From assembly GCA_039180875.1 (NCBI GenBank), contig JBCDCY010000001.1, forward strand, positions 310,001 through 374,000: 64,000 nt of DNA, read 5' to 3'. Source of the stretch: JBCDCY01 sp039180875 (GTDB lineage Bacteria > Pseudomonadota > Alphaproteobacteria > Rhodobacterales > Rhodobacteraceae). Under the pieces are notes generated by a model. That model did no database searches. It was not told the DNA's origin and saw only the letters and a program-made list of their open reading frames with translations. Made by a program: the position numbers and the translations under genes. Below are positions 6,191-13,689 of the stretch, in pieces; position 1 is the first letter of the stretch, and every line of letters begins with the position of its first letter.

Positions 6191-8193
6191 GGGGGCGCCT
6201 CCTCGACGAGGGTGATGAGGGCATCGGCGGCCACCGCGCCGCGCCGGCCGACGATCAATGGGTTGATCTCGATCTCGAAGATATCGGGCCGCGCGGCGAG
6301 GAGCGAGGCGAGCTGCGCCGCCACGGCGATCACCGCCGCCTGATCGGCCGCCGGCCCGCCGCGATGGCCGTCGAGCAGCTTCGCGATGCGGAGACTGCCC
6401 AGGGCCGCCGAGATCGCGGCCTCTTCGGCCGGCAGGACCAGGATGGCGGTGTCGGCAAGAAGCTCGGCCAGCTGCCCGCCGGCCCCGACGGTGAGGCTCG
6501 CGCCATAGACCGGGTCGCGCCGGACGGCGAGGAGCAGCTCGACGAGGCTGTCGGCCACCATCTCCTCCACCAGATAGCCGGCCGGGGCGCTCATGGCGTC
6601 CGCCGCCTGGGTGAGGGACGCAGGGTCGAGGTCGAGGCGCACCGCCCCGGCCTCCGTCTTGTGCGCATGGCCGAGGCCCTTCAGCGCAAGGGGCGGGCGG
6701 AGGGCGGCGGCGGCCTCGGCCAGCTCCCCCGGCGCGGCCGCTGTAGCACCCGTGGGCACGGGGATGCCGGCCTCCGCCAGCAGTGCTTTCGCCGCCGCCT
6801 CGTCGAGGATCCGACCGGGCTGGGCGTGAGCGGGCGCAAGCGGCCGCCAGTCCGCATCGCCCGGTGGCGTCGCGGCGGCGGCGAGGGCGGACAGGCCCTC
6901 TCTGAGGCCGGCGAGCGGCGCGATCCCGGCGGCGACCAAGGTGTCCGACTTCGCCTCCGTCAGGGTGTCCGGCAAGGTCGCGATGATCGGCGCGGCGAGG
7001 CCTGTCTCGGCGGCGGCGGCGCGCCAAGCCTCCTCCGCCGGGCCCCAGGCCGCGCCGTCGCAGCGCTCGGCATGGGGGTAGTCGAGGAGCAGCGCCCCGG
7101 CGTCGTAGCCGCCGCGCATCATCGCTGCAAAGACCGTCTGCATGCGGCCCCGGTCGCCCCAGATGAACGTGTGGTAGTCGAGCGGATTGGCGATGGTGAC
7201 CAATGGCCCGAGCGTCTCGGTCAGCTCCGCCGCCGTGCTGGGCGGGGGCATGTCGAGCGCCTGGTCCGCGGCCAGGTCCGCCACGAGCCCCGCCTCGCCG
7301 CCGGAGCAGGAGGCGGTGAAGACCCGCCGCCCCCGCAGGCGGCCGTACACGTGCAAGAGCTTCAGCGCCTCGACGAACTCGGTGAGGTCCGCCACCTGCC
7401 CGATGCCGCATTGCCGCAGGAACGCCTCCGACGTCGCCGCATCGCCGGCGAGCGCCGCGGTGTGGCTCGCCGCTGCGTCGCGGGAGGTCTCGGTCCGTCC
7501 GAGCTTCACCGCCACGATCGGCTTCTCCGCCATGCCCGCCATCGCCGCGAAGGCGGGTGCATCGTCGATCCCCTCGAGGAAGAGGCCGAGCGCCGTCACC
7601 CGCGGATCGGCCAGCAGCGTCGCCGCGATCTCCGCCACCCCGGTCTGGGCCCCGTTGCCGGCGCAGACCACATAGGCGAGCGGCAGGCCCCGGCGCTGCA
7701 TGGTCAGCGTGACGGCGATGTTCGAGCTTTGCGAGATGACCGCGACGCCCTGTGCAACCGGGCGCCCGCCTTCCACATCCGGCCAGATCAGTGCGCCGTC
7801 GAGGTAGTTGATCAGGCCGTAGCAGTTGGGGCCGAGGAGCGGCATGTCGCCGGCCGCGGCGACCAGCTCGGCCTGCAGATCGCCGTCGCCCGTCTCGGCA
7901 AAGCCGCTGGCGAAGCAGGTGGCGCCGCCCGCGCCCTGTCGCGCCAGCGCGCCCGCCGCCTCCACCGCCGCGTGGCGGTTCACGCCGATAAAGGCCGCGT
8001 CGGGCGCCTCGGGCAATGCCTCGACGGAGGGCACGACCTTGCGCCCGGCGATCTCCGCCCGCGTCGGATGCACCGGCCAGATTGGCCCGCCAAAGCCCAT
8101 CTTGTCGGCCGCGCGGATCACGTTCTCCGCCCAGGCCCCGCCGATCACGGCGAGAGATCGGGGGCGAAGGAGGCGGGAGAGATCCCGGTTCAC
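6187..8193 (-). CDS. ADP-forming acyl-CoA synthetase (predicted gamma-butyrobetaine/carnitine:CoA ligase)
   Basis: A 668-aa NDP-forming acyl-CoA synthetase: N-terminal CoA-binding Rossmann domain (SLAVIGGAW), succinyl-CoA-ligase-like domains with the phospho-histidine motif SHTAALAGD near residue 235, and a C-terminal ATP-grasp domain (ALKGLGHAHKTEAGAVRLDL). It starts at GTG 8193, overlapping the thioesterase stop (GTGA). Known family members make acyl-CoA plus ADP from acid, CoA and ATP. The context implies activation of gamma-butyrobetaine or carnitine, replacing the AMP-forming CaiC and transferase CaiB of E. coli. Substrate is inferred. Confidence 0.82.
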   Translation of the reverse strand: MNRDLSRLLRPRSLAVIGGAWAENVIRAADKMGFGGPIWPVHPTRAEIAGRKVVPSVEALPEAPDAAFIGVNRHAAVEAAGALARQGAGGATCFASGFAETGDGDLQAELVAAAGDMPLLGPNCYGLINYLDGALIWPDVEGGRPVAQGVAVISQSSNIAVTLTMQRRGLPLAYVVCAGNGAQTGVAEIAATLLADPRVTALGLFLEGIDDAPAFAAMAGMAEKPIVAVKLGRTETSRDAAASHTAALAGDAATSEAFLRQCGIGQVADLTEFVEALKLLHVYGRLRGRRVFTASCSGGEAGLVADLAADQALDMPPPSTAAELTETLGPLVTIANPLDYHTFIWGDRGRMQTVFAAMMRGGYDAGALLLDYPHAERCDGAAWGPAEEAWRAAAAETGLAAPIIATLPDTLTEAKSDTLVAAGIAPLAGLREGLSALAAAATPPGDADWRPLAPAHAQPGRILDEAAAKALLAEAGIPVPTGATAAAPGELAEAAAALRPPLALKGLGHAHKTEAGAVRLDLDPASLTQAADAMSAPAGYLVEEMVADSLVELLLAVRRDPVYGASLTVGAGGQLAELLADTAILVLPAEEAAISAALGSLRIAKLLDGHRGGPAADQAAVIAVAAQLASLLAARPDIFEIEINPLIVGRRGAVAADALITLVEEAPP

Positions 8194-8657
8194 TTCGGCC
8201 CCAGCCCGACGGCCCCGGCAAAGGACGGCGCGGGGGCCCCTGCATCCTCCGCCAGCATCGCCTCAACCCTCGCCTGGACCTCGGCCGGAAAGGGCGCGGC
8301 CCGCGGCCCCTCCGGCCCGCGCTGCACGTGGAGGAGGACGGCGGCGTTCTCCGCCAGGGTCTCGCCGGTCGCCGAATGGCGAATGACGGAGGCGAGATGC
8401 AGCCGCTTCCGGTCCGCCGCCACCAGCCACATCTCGACCCGGATCGGGTCGCCCTCATGCGCCTCCCTCAGGAACCGGATCTGGTTCTCGAGGTTATAGA
8501 GCGTCGCCCCCGTCCGCGCGAGATAGGCGGGGCCGAGCCCCAACGCCTCCATCGTCGCATCGTTGGCGTAGCTGACCGCGAGCACGTAGTAGCCGTCCCG
8601 CATATGGCCGTTGAAGTCGATCCAGTCGGTCGGAACGGTGGTGGCGTAGCTGATCAT
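8190..8657 (-). CDS. Thioesterase, probable betainyl-CoA thioesterase
   Basis: A 155-aa hot-dog-fold thioesterase with TDWIDFNGHMRDGYYV at the N-terminus, where Asp/Asn-Gly-His-Met is the 4HBT-type active-site region, and LENQIRFLREAHEGDPIRVEMWL. In carnitine degraders such a domain is found next to, or fused to, L-carnitine dehydrogenase and hydrolyses betainyl-CoA to glycine betaine. It shares that neighbourhood here. It ends in the GTGA overlap with the ligase gene and starts 12 bp after arsC. Confidence 0.85.
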   Translation of the reverse strand: MISYATTVPTDWIDFNGHMRDGYYVLAVSYANDATMEALGLGPAYLARTGATLYNLENQIRFLREAHEGDPIRVEMWLVAADRKRLHLASVIRHSATGETLAENAAVLLHVQRGPEGPRAAPFPAEVQARVEAMLAEDAGAPAPSFAGAVGLGPK

Positions 8658-8669
8658 CGCGCCAAGGGC

Positions 8670-9092
8670 TCAGGCGACGCGCGTGCCGTCGGCGTCGATC
8701 AGCAGCGTCCCGTCCTCCTTCTCCATCGGCCCGGGCGGCAGGTGCTCGAGGAGGTCGAGCACCGCCTCGCTCGGACGGCAAAGGCGCACGCCCTTGGCCG
8801 ACGCCACGATCGGGCGGTTGACCAGAACCGGGTGCGCCAGCATCGCGTCGAGCAGCGCGGCATCCGGCACGGCGGGATCGGTCAGCCCCAACTCTTCCGC
8901 CGGCGATTTGCTGGTGCGGAGCGCCGTGCGCGGCGTCAACCCTGCGGCGGCGAAAAGCGCGAGGAGCTGTGGGCGCGTCCAGCCTTCCTTCAGATACTCG
9001 ATGACCGTCGGCTGGTAGCCGGCCGCCTCGATGATCGCGAGGACATTGCGGGAGGTGCCGCACTCGGGATTGTGGTGGATGACGATGTCCAT
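8670..9092 (-). CDS. arsC: ArsC-family reductase (arsenate reductase-like/Spx-like)
   Basis: A 140-aa thioredoxin-fold protein. The N-terminus MDIVIHHNPECGTSRN carries the single catalytic Cys of glutaredoxin-dependent ArsC, followed by YLKEGWTRPQL, LVNRPIVAS and RLCRPSEAV with the expected Arg residues. The usual reaction is arsenate to arsenite with glutathione and glutaredoxin. It lies inside the carnitine operon (4 bp after the acyl-CoA dehydrogenase stop, 12 bp before the thioesterase) with no arsenic resistance partners in sight. A redox or regulatory role is possible. Confidence 0.85.
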   Translation of the reverse strand: MDIVIHHNPECGTSRNVLAIIEAAGYQPTVIEYLKEGWTRPQLLALFAAAGLTPRTALRTSKSPAEELGLTDPAVPDAALLDAMLAHPVLVNRPIVASAKGVRLCRPSEAVLDLLEHLPPGPMEKEDGTLLIDADGTRVA

Positions 9093-9095
9093 CTC

Positions 9096-10256
9096 TCAGG
9101 CTCCAAGCGGTCGCAGCAGGTCACGGGCGATGATGTGGCGCTGGATCTCGGAGGTGCCGTCCCAGATCCGCTCCACCCGCGCATCGCGCCAGAAGCGCTC
9201 CAGCGGCAGGTCGGCCATCAATCCCATGCCGCCGTGGATCTGGATGGCGGCGTCGGTGACGCGCGCCAGCATCTCGGTGGCGTAGAGCTTGGCCGAGGCG
9301 ATCTCCCGGTTCGCCGGCAATCCCTGGTCGAGCCGCCAGGCGGAGGCCAGCGTCAGCCAGTCGGCCGCGTCGATCTCCGTCACCATGTCGGAGAGCTGGA
9401 AGCCGACGCCCTGGAACTTGCCGATCTTCTGGCCGAACTGTTCGCGCTCCGCCGCGTGAGCCAGCGCCAGGTCGAAGACGCGCCGGGCCCGGCCGACGGA
9501 CATGGTGGCGACGGTGATGCGGGTGGCGTAGAGCCATTCGTTCATCACCGCGAAACCGCCGTCGACCTCCCCCAGCACCTGGGCATCGGGCAGGCGGCAA
9601 TCCTCGAAGCGCAGGATCATGTTCTTGTAGCCGCGGTGGCTGACGCTGTCGTAGCCCGGCGCGATCTCGAATCCCGGGGTGCCGCGGTCGACGAGGAAGG
9701 TGGTGATGCGCTTCTTCAGGCCCTTGGGCGTCTGATCCTCGCCCGTGGCGACGAAGACGATGACGAAATCGGCATGCTCGGCGCCGGAGATGAAGTGCTT
9801 GGTGCCGTTCACCACCCAATCGCCGCCATCGCGCCGGGCGGCGCATTTCATGGAGCGGACGTCGGAGCCCGCATCGGGCTCCGTCATCGCCAGGGCATCC
9901 ATCCGCTCGCCCCGCACGGCGGGCAGCAGGTAGTGCTCCACCTGATCGCCCGCGCAGGCCATCAGGATATTCTGCGGCCGCCCGAAGAAATGCGTCAGCG
10001 CCATGGAGCCGCGCCCGAGCTCACGCTCCACCAGGGCAAACTCCAGGTGCGAGAGGCCCGCGCCGCCGACGCTTTCGGGGAAGTTGCAGGCGTAGAAGCC
10101 AAGGTCCAGCGTCTTCCGCTTAATCTCCTCGGCCAGATCTGGCGGCACCTCCCCGGTCCGCTCGACCTCCGCCTCATGCGGATAGATCTCCGCCTCGACG
10201 AAGCGACGGACGGTGGAGACGATCATCTCCTGCTCATCGGTCAGGCCGAAGTTCAT
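9096..10256 (-). CDS. Acyl-CoA dehydrogenase (probable gamma-butyrobetainyl-CoA or crotonobetainyl-CoA enzyme, CaiA-like)
   Basis: A 386-aa FAD acyl-CoA dehydrogenase. MNFGLTDEQEMIVSTVRRFV begins the helical domain. FAD-binding motifs are AMTEPDAGSDV (124-133) and VNGTKHFISGA; REQFGQKIGKFQGV and IHGGMGLM complete the signature. The residue aligned with the catalytic Glu of medium-chain enzymes (E-G-T-S) is Asp366 here. The start at 10256 is within the ATGA overlap with the dehydrogenase upstream. Context suggests oxidation of gamma-butyrobetainyl-CoA to crotonobetainyl-CoA for CaiD; direction and substrate are inferred. Confidence 0.83.
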   Translation of the reverse strand: MNFGLTDEQEMIVSTVRRFVEAEIYPHEAEVERTGEVPPDLAEEIKRKTLDLGFYACNFPESVGGAGLSHLEFALVERELGRGSMALTHFFGRPQNILMACAGDQVEHYLLPAVRGERMDALAMTEPDAGSDVRSMKCAARRDGGDWVVNGTKHFISGAEHADFVIVFVATGEDQTPKGLKKRITTFLVDRGTPGFEIAPGYDSVSHRGYKNMILRFEDCRLPDAQVLGEVDGGFAVMNEWLYATRITVATMSVGRARRVFDLALAHAAEREQFGQKIGKFQGVGFQLSDMVTEIDAADWLTLASAWRLDQGLPANREIASAKLYATEMLARVTDAAIQIHGGMGLMADLPLERFWRDARVERIWDGTSEIQRHIIARDLLRPLGA

Positions 10257-11212
10257 CGCGCGGCCTTCGTGAGCGTCCGTCCGGCACCCCAATCCTCGGC
10301 AGCCAGCGACCGGAGGATGGCGACCAGGTTGCGGTCGCGGGCGGCTTCGAGCTCGGCAATGCTCAGGTGGCCGGATTGGGCGTCGGACTGGCTGGCGATG
10401 CGCTCGATCAGGGCGTCGTCGAGCTCCGGCACGTCCATCAGCTTGGTCCAGGGCCAGGCGAGCGTCGGGCCGAACTGGGCGAGGAAATGGCGCATGCCAC
10501 CATCGCCGCCGGCGATGCGATAGGTCTCGAAGATCCCCATCTGCGCCCAGCGGAGGCCGAAGCCCATGCGGATCGCTTCGTCGATCTCCTCGGTCGTGGC
10601 GACGCCGTCCTTCACGAGCCAGAGCGCCTCACGCCAGACGGCCTCTAGCAGGCGATCGGCGATGAAGGCGTCGATCTCCTTCCGCACGCGGAGGGGGAAC
10701 ATGCGGAGGGCGGAGAGATGGGTCGCCGCCCGGTCGATGCTTTCGGGCGCCGTGCGCGCGCCTGCGACGAGCTCCACCAAGGGCAGCAGGTAGACGGGGT
10801 TGAAGGGATGGGCGACCAGCAGGCGCTCGGGGTGCGCCATCTCCGCCTGCAGGTCGGTCGGCTTGATGCCGGAGGTGGAGGAGGTGATGAGGGCGTCGGG
10901 CGCCGCGGCCGCCTCCGCCTCGGCATAGACGGGGCCCTTCACCTCCAGCCGCTCGGGCACCGCTTCGACGATCAGGTCGGCCCCGGCGACGGCCTCTTCG
11001 ACGCTAGCGGCGGCGGAGAGTGTGCCCTCGGCTGGGCGGGCGACCTCGGGGATCATCTCCCAGGCTGCCCGCGCGGTCGCCAGCACGTTCTCGGCCCGGG
11101 CCAGGGCGGCGGGCGAGGGATCGTAGAGCCGGACGTCGCGACCGAAGAGCACCAGGCGCGCGGCCCAGCCGGCGCCGATCACGCCGCCGCCGAGGACGGC
11201 CGCCTCAGCCAT
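10253..11212 (-). CDS. lcdH: L-carnitine dehydrogenase
   Basis: A 319-aa NAD-dependent enzyme of the 3-hydroxyacyl-CoA dehydrogenase family that oxidises L-carnitine to 3-dehydrocarnitine. There is an N-terminal Rossmann motif AVLGGGVIGAGWAARL, then EAVPERLEVK, SSTSGIKPTDLQ, the AHPFNPVYLLPLVEL segment with catalytic His, and the C-terminal helical domain with GFGLRWAQMGIFET. The assignment to carnitine rather than hydroxyacyl-CoA rests on these subfamily motifs and on the adjacent dehydrocarnitine cleavage enzyme and thioesterase. It overlaps both neighbours by a few bases, so it is tightly coupled. Confidence 0.88.
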   Translation of the reverse strand: MAEAAVLGGGVIGAGWAARLVLFGRDVRLYDPSPAALARAENVLATARAAWEMIPEVARPAEGTLSAAASVEEAVAGADLIVEAVPERLEVKGPVYAEAEAAAAPDALITSSTSGIKPTDLQAEMAHPERLLVAHPFNPVYLLPLVELVAGARTAPESIDRAATHLSALRMFPLRVRKEIDAFIADRLLEAVWREALWLVKDGVATTEEIDEAIRMGFGLRWAQMGIFETYRIAGGDGGMRHFLAQFGPTLAWPWTKLMDVPELDDALIERIASQSDAQSGHLSIAELEAARDRNLVAILRSLAAEDWGAGRTLTKAAR

Positions 11213-12119
11213 CGGCCGGCATCCGCTTCTCGACTTTCAGCCGCGCCCGCACCTCCTCCGGCCCGATGACGCGGGCGCCCATGCGCTCGATGATCTCGAC
11301 GGCCCGCGCCACCAGCTGCGCGTTGGTCGCCAGCACCCCGCGGTCGAGGTAGAGGTTGTCCTCCAGCCCCACCCGCACGTTGCCACCCGCGAGCACCGCC
11401 GCCGCGACATAGGGCATCTCGTTCCGGCCGAGGGAGAAGGCGGAGAAGATCCAGTCATCCGGCACGTTCGCAACCATGGCAAGGAGCGTCTGCAGGTCGT
11501 CCGGCGCGCCCCAGGGGATGCCCATGCAGAGCTGGACGAGGACGGGATCGGCGATCAATCCCTCCCGCACCAGCTCCTTGGCGAACCAGAGATGGCCGGT
11601 GTCGAACGCCTCGATCTCGATCCTGACGCCGCTCTCGGTCATGCGCCGGGCCATCTCCCGCAACATGCCGGGCGTGTTGGTCATGACGTAGTCGGCCTCG
11701 GCGAAGTTCATGGTGCCGCAATCCAGCGTGCAGATCTCCGGCCGGCAGTCGAGGATGTGGGCCACCCGCTCCGCCGCGCTCGCCATATCGGTGCCTTGGC
11801 TGAGCGGTAGGGGCGTGTCGGTCGGGCCGAAGACCATGTCGCCGCCCATGCCGGCCGTGAGGTTCAGCACAGCATCCACGTCGGCCGCCCGGATCCGCTC
11901 CGTCAGCTCGCGATAGAGCGCGGGCGCGCGCGACGGCGCGCCGGTCTCCGGGTCGCGCACATGGCAATGCACGATGGCCGCGCCGGCCCGGGCAGCCTCG
12001 ATGGCGCTCTCGGCGATCTCCGCCGGGCTCCGCGGCACGTGGGGAGAGCGGTCCTGGGTGCCGCCGGAGCCGGTGACGGCGCAGGTCACGAAGACCTCGC
12101 GGTTCATGGCAAGCGGCAT
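11205..12119 (-). CDS. 3-dehydrocarnitine cleavage enzyme (BKACE family, DUF849)
   Basis: A 304-aa beta-keto acid cleavage enzyme. Family motifs are FVTCAVTGSGGTQD, AAIVHCHVRDPETG (zinc-ligand His-x-His), LNLTAGMGGD, EIEAFDTGHL and NVRVGLEDNLYL. These enzymes condense a beta-keto acid with acetyl-CoA; in carnitine operons 3-dehydrocarnitine gives betainyl-CoA plus acetoacetate. The ATG at 12119 is chosen because GGGAGG lies five bases upstream; a GTG two codons earlier overlaps that ribosome site. First gene of the seven-gene carnitine operon, overlapping lcdH by 8 bp. No local regulator or transporter is visible. Confidence 0.88.
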   Translation of the reverse strand: MPLAMNREVFVTCAVTGSGGTQDRSPHVPRSPAEIAESAIEAARAGAAIVHCHVRDPETGAPSRAPALYRELTERIRAADVDAVLNLTAGMGGDMVFGPTDTPLPLSQGTDMASAAERVAHILDCRPEICTLDCGTMNFAEADYVMTNTPGMLREMARRMTESGVRIEIEAFDTGHLWFAKELVREGLIADPVLVQLCMGIPWGAPDDLQTLLAMVANVPDDWIFSAFSLGRNEMPYVAAAVLAGGNVRVGLEDNLYLDRGVLATNAQLVARAVEIIERMGARVIGPEEVRARLKVEKRMPADG

Positions 12120-12292
12120 CGGCACCTCCCCAGGCGACTAGAGGACTGTCCGATCTGCGCCGGCAGTTCCGCCCCGACCTGTACGTAGCGCGGCGGCAAA
12201 AGCAACTCCGCAATCGCCGGGCCGGCCTTCCGGGGAAATGTGAGTCGCCCCACATCGCCGCTGCTCTGCTTGCGTCAGACTGTTAACATTTC

Positions 12293-12305
12293 AACGGCAG
12301 CCGTT
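12293..12305. promoter_or_regulatory. Perfect palindrome in the carnitine/P450 divergent promoter region
   Basis: AACGGC-A-GCCGTT, a 13-bp perfect palindrome, lies 49 bp before the P450 start codon in the only divergent intergenic gap here (12120-12354). It may be an operator for either operon. No candidate regulator is adjacent, so the role is speculative. Confidence 0.3.
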
Positions 12306-12354
12306 GCGTTGCGTCGATTCTGTGTCGCGAAGTGCTTTGGGCGAGGAGCTAGAC

Positions 12355-13689
12355 ATGATTGTCGAGCCAAGTGAGTGGGCGCCCCGCCAGGCGTCCGGCC
12401 CGATATTGTTTGTCCTGGCTCTCACCGGCTGCATCCTGGGGCGCGTCGGATACTGGCTGTCGTGCAAGGCGCTGTCGGCCCCGTCGACGGCACTCTGGGT
12501 CCTGCGCCGCTGGCGCCGCATCGCGGCCATCCTGCGCCTCGGCAACGCCCATTTCCCGTTGCTGGCCGCCGACATCGATGATGTGCTGACGCGCTCCACC
12601 CAGTTCACCCTAGCCGACCGCAATGCGGAGCTGATGCTGGGCGGGCCCTTCCTCCTCAGCCTCGACTGGAAGCACCGGCATGAGCAGGAGCGGCAATGGC
12701 TCGCCCGCGCCTTCGTGCCGGGGGGCGCGCCCAACCCGTTGCTCGAGCGCAAGGCCCGCGAGACCGCGGAGACGGCAGTGGCGCAGATGACGGCCGGTCG
12801 CACGGATCTGGCCGAGGCCTATGCGGAGGAGGTGGCCTACAAAACCGTGCTCGCCTATCTCGGCATCGAATTGCCCGAAAACACCACGTTGCGTCAGGGG
12901 CAGCACGATCTGCGGCGCATGGCCTCCTACATCTTCGTGCCGCCGCCGGTCTGCCATCCGCACTGGATGGCCACCCACCGCGCCGCGGCCTACTGGACGC
13001 AGCACCTCACCGCTGAGATCGCTGGGGAGGAGGTGCCGGCCGACAGTCCAGCGGTCGACGCGACCATCTTGGAGCATCTGAAGGCGCAGGGCCCCTTCGG
13101 CGGTCTGAGCAGCGCGCGCTACGAAGACTGGATCCGCGCCAACCTGCACGGCCTGCTGGTGACCGGCGTCGGCACCATCGCCCGCAGCTTCTGCCACGCG
13201 ATCTATGAGCTCGGCCGCCAGGGCCGGCTGGCGGAGTTTCAGGACCTCGCGGCCGGGGCGAAGGGGGCGGCCAGACGGAAGCAGGTCCTCGGCTACCTCC
13301 TGGAGGCGCTGCGCTTTCGCCCGATGCTGTGGATGCTGCCGCGGGAGGTGCCGCATCCCACGGTGCTCGCCCCCGGCACCGCCCATGCCTGCAACGTGCC
13401 GGCCGGTGCCTTCGTCGGCGTGCCGCTGATCGCGGCGATGTTCGACGAGAACCTGGTCACGGACCCCGATATCTTCGACCCGACGCGCGACCCGAAAGTC
13501 TACCGCATGTTCGGCTTCGGTCCGCATCGCTGCCTGGGTGAGCAGTTGGCGGAGCTGGTGTTGCTCGAACTCTCCGTCGCGCTCTCCACTCGGTTCCGGA
13601 TCCGGGAGGCGGGGCGGAATTTTCCAGCGATCCGGTACGACGCCACGGCGGCCGACCGGCTTTACGTGACGCTGGAGCCGTTGGCATGA
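12355..13689 (+). CDS. Membrane-anchored cytochrome P450 lacking the I-helix acid/alcohol pair
   Basis: A 444-aa protein with an N-terminal hydrophobic segment (about 16-37) and a P450 core. The ExxR motif is Glu317-x-x-Arg320 (LLEALR); the haem loop is FGFGPHRCLG with Cys393 as thiolate ligand. The I-helix region reads LLVTGVGTIARS (about 268-279). The usual acidic residue before Thr is Gly, which is seen in P450s that act on peroxides rather than O2. The start at 12355 is chosen over 12304 because GAGGAG precedes it. It is followed with a 4-bp ATGA overlap by a membrane protein and then a DyP peroxidase. No reductase or ferredoxin gene is present. Substrate unknown. Confidence 0.85.
   Translation: MIVEPSEWAPRQASGPILFVLALTGCILGRVGYWLSCKALSAPSTALWVLRRWRRIAAILRLGNAHFPLLAADIDDVLTRSTQFTLADRNAELMLGGPFLLSLDWKHRHEQERQWLARAFVPGGAPNPLLERKARETAETAVAQMTAGRTDLAEAYAEEVAYKTVLAYLGIELPENTTLRQGQHDLRRMASYIFVPPPVCHPHWMATHRAAAYWTQHLTAEIAGEEVPADSPAVDATILEHLKAQGPFGGLSSARYEDWIRANLHGLLVTGVGTIARSFCHAIYELGRQGRLAEFQDLAAGAKGAARRKQVLGYLLEALRFRPMLWMLPREVPHPTVLAPGTAHACNVPAGAFVGVPLIAAMFDENLVTDPDIFDPTRDPKVYRMFGFGPHRCLGEQLAELVLLELSVALSTRFRIREAGRNFPAIRYDATAADRLYVTLEPLA

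Noticed and set aside
12304..12354. N-terminal extension of the P450 from an upstream start at 12304
   Set aside because: No ribosome site precedes it, whereas GAGGAG lies ahead of the ATG at 12355. The extension would also cover the palindrome region.
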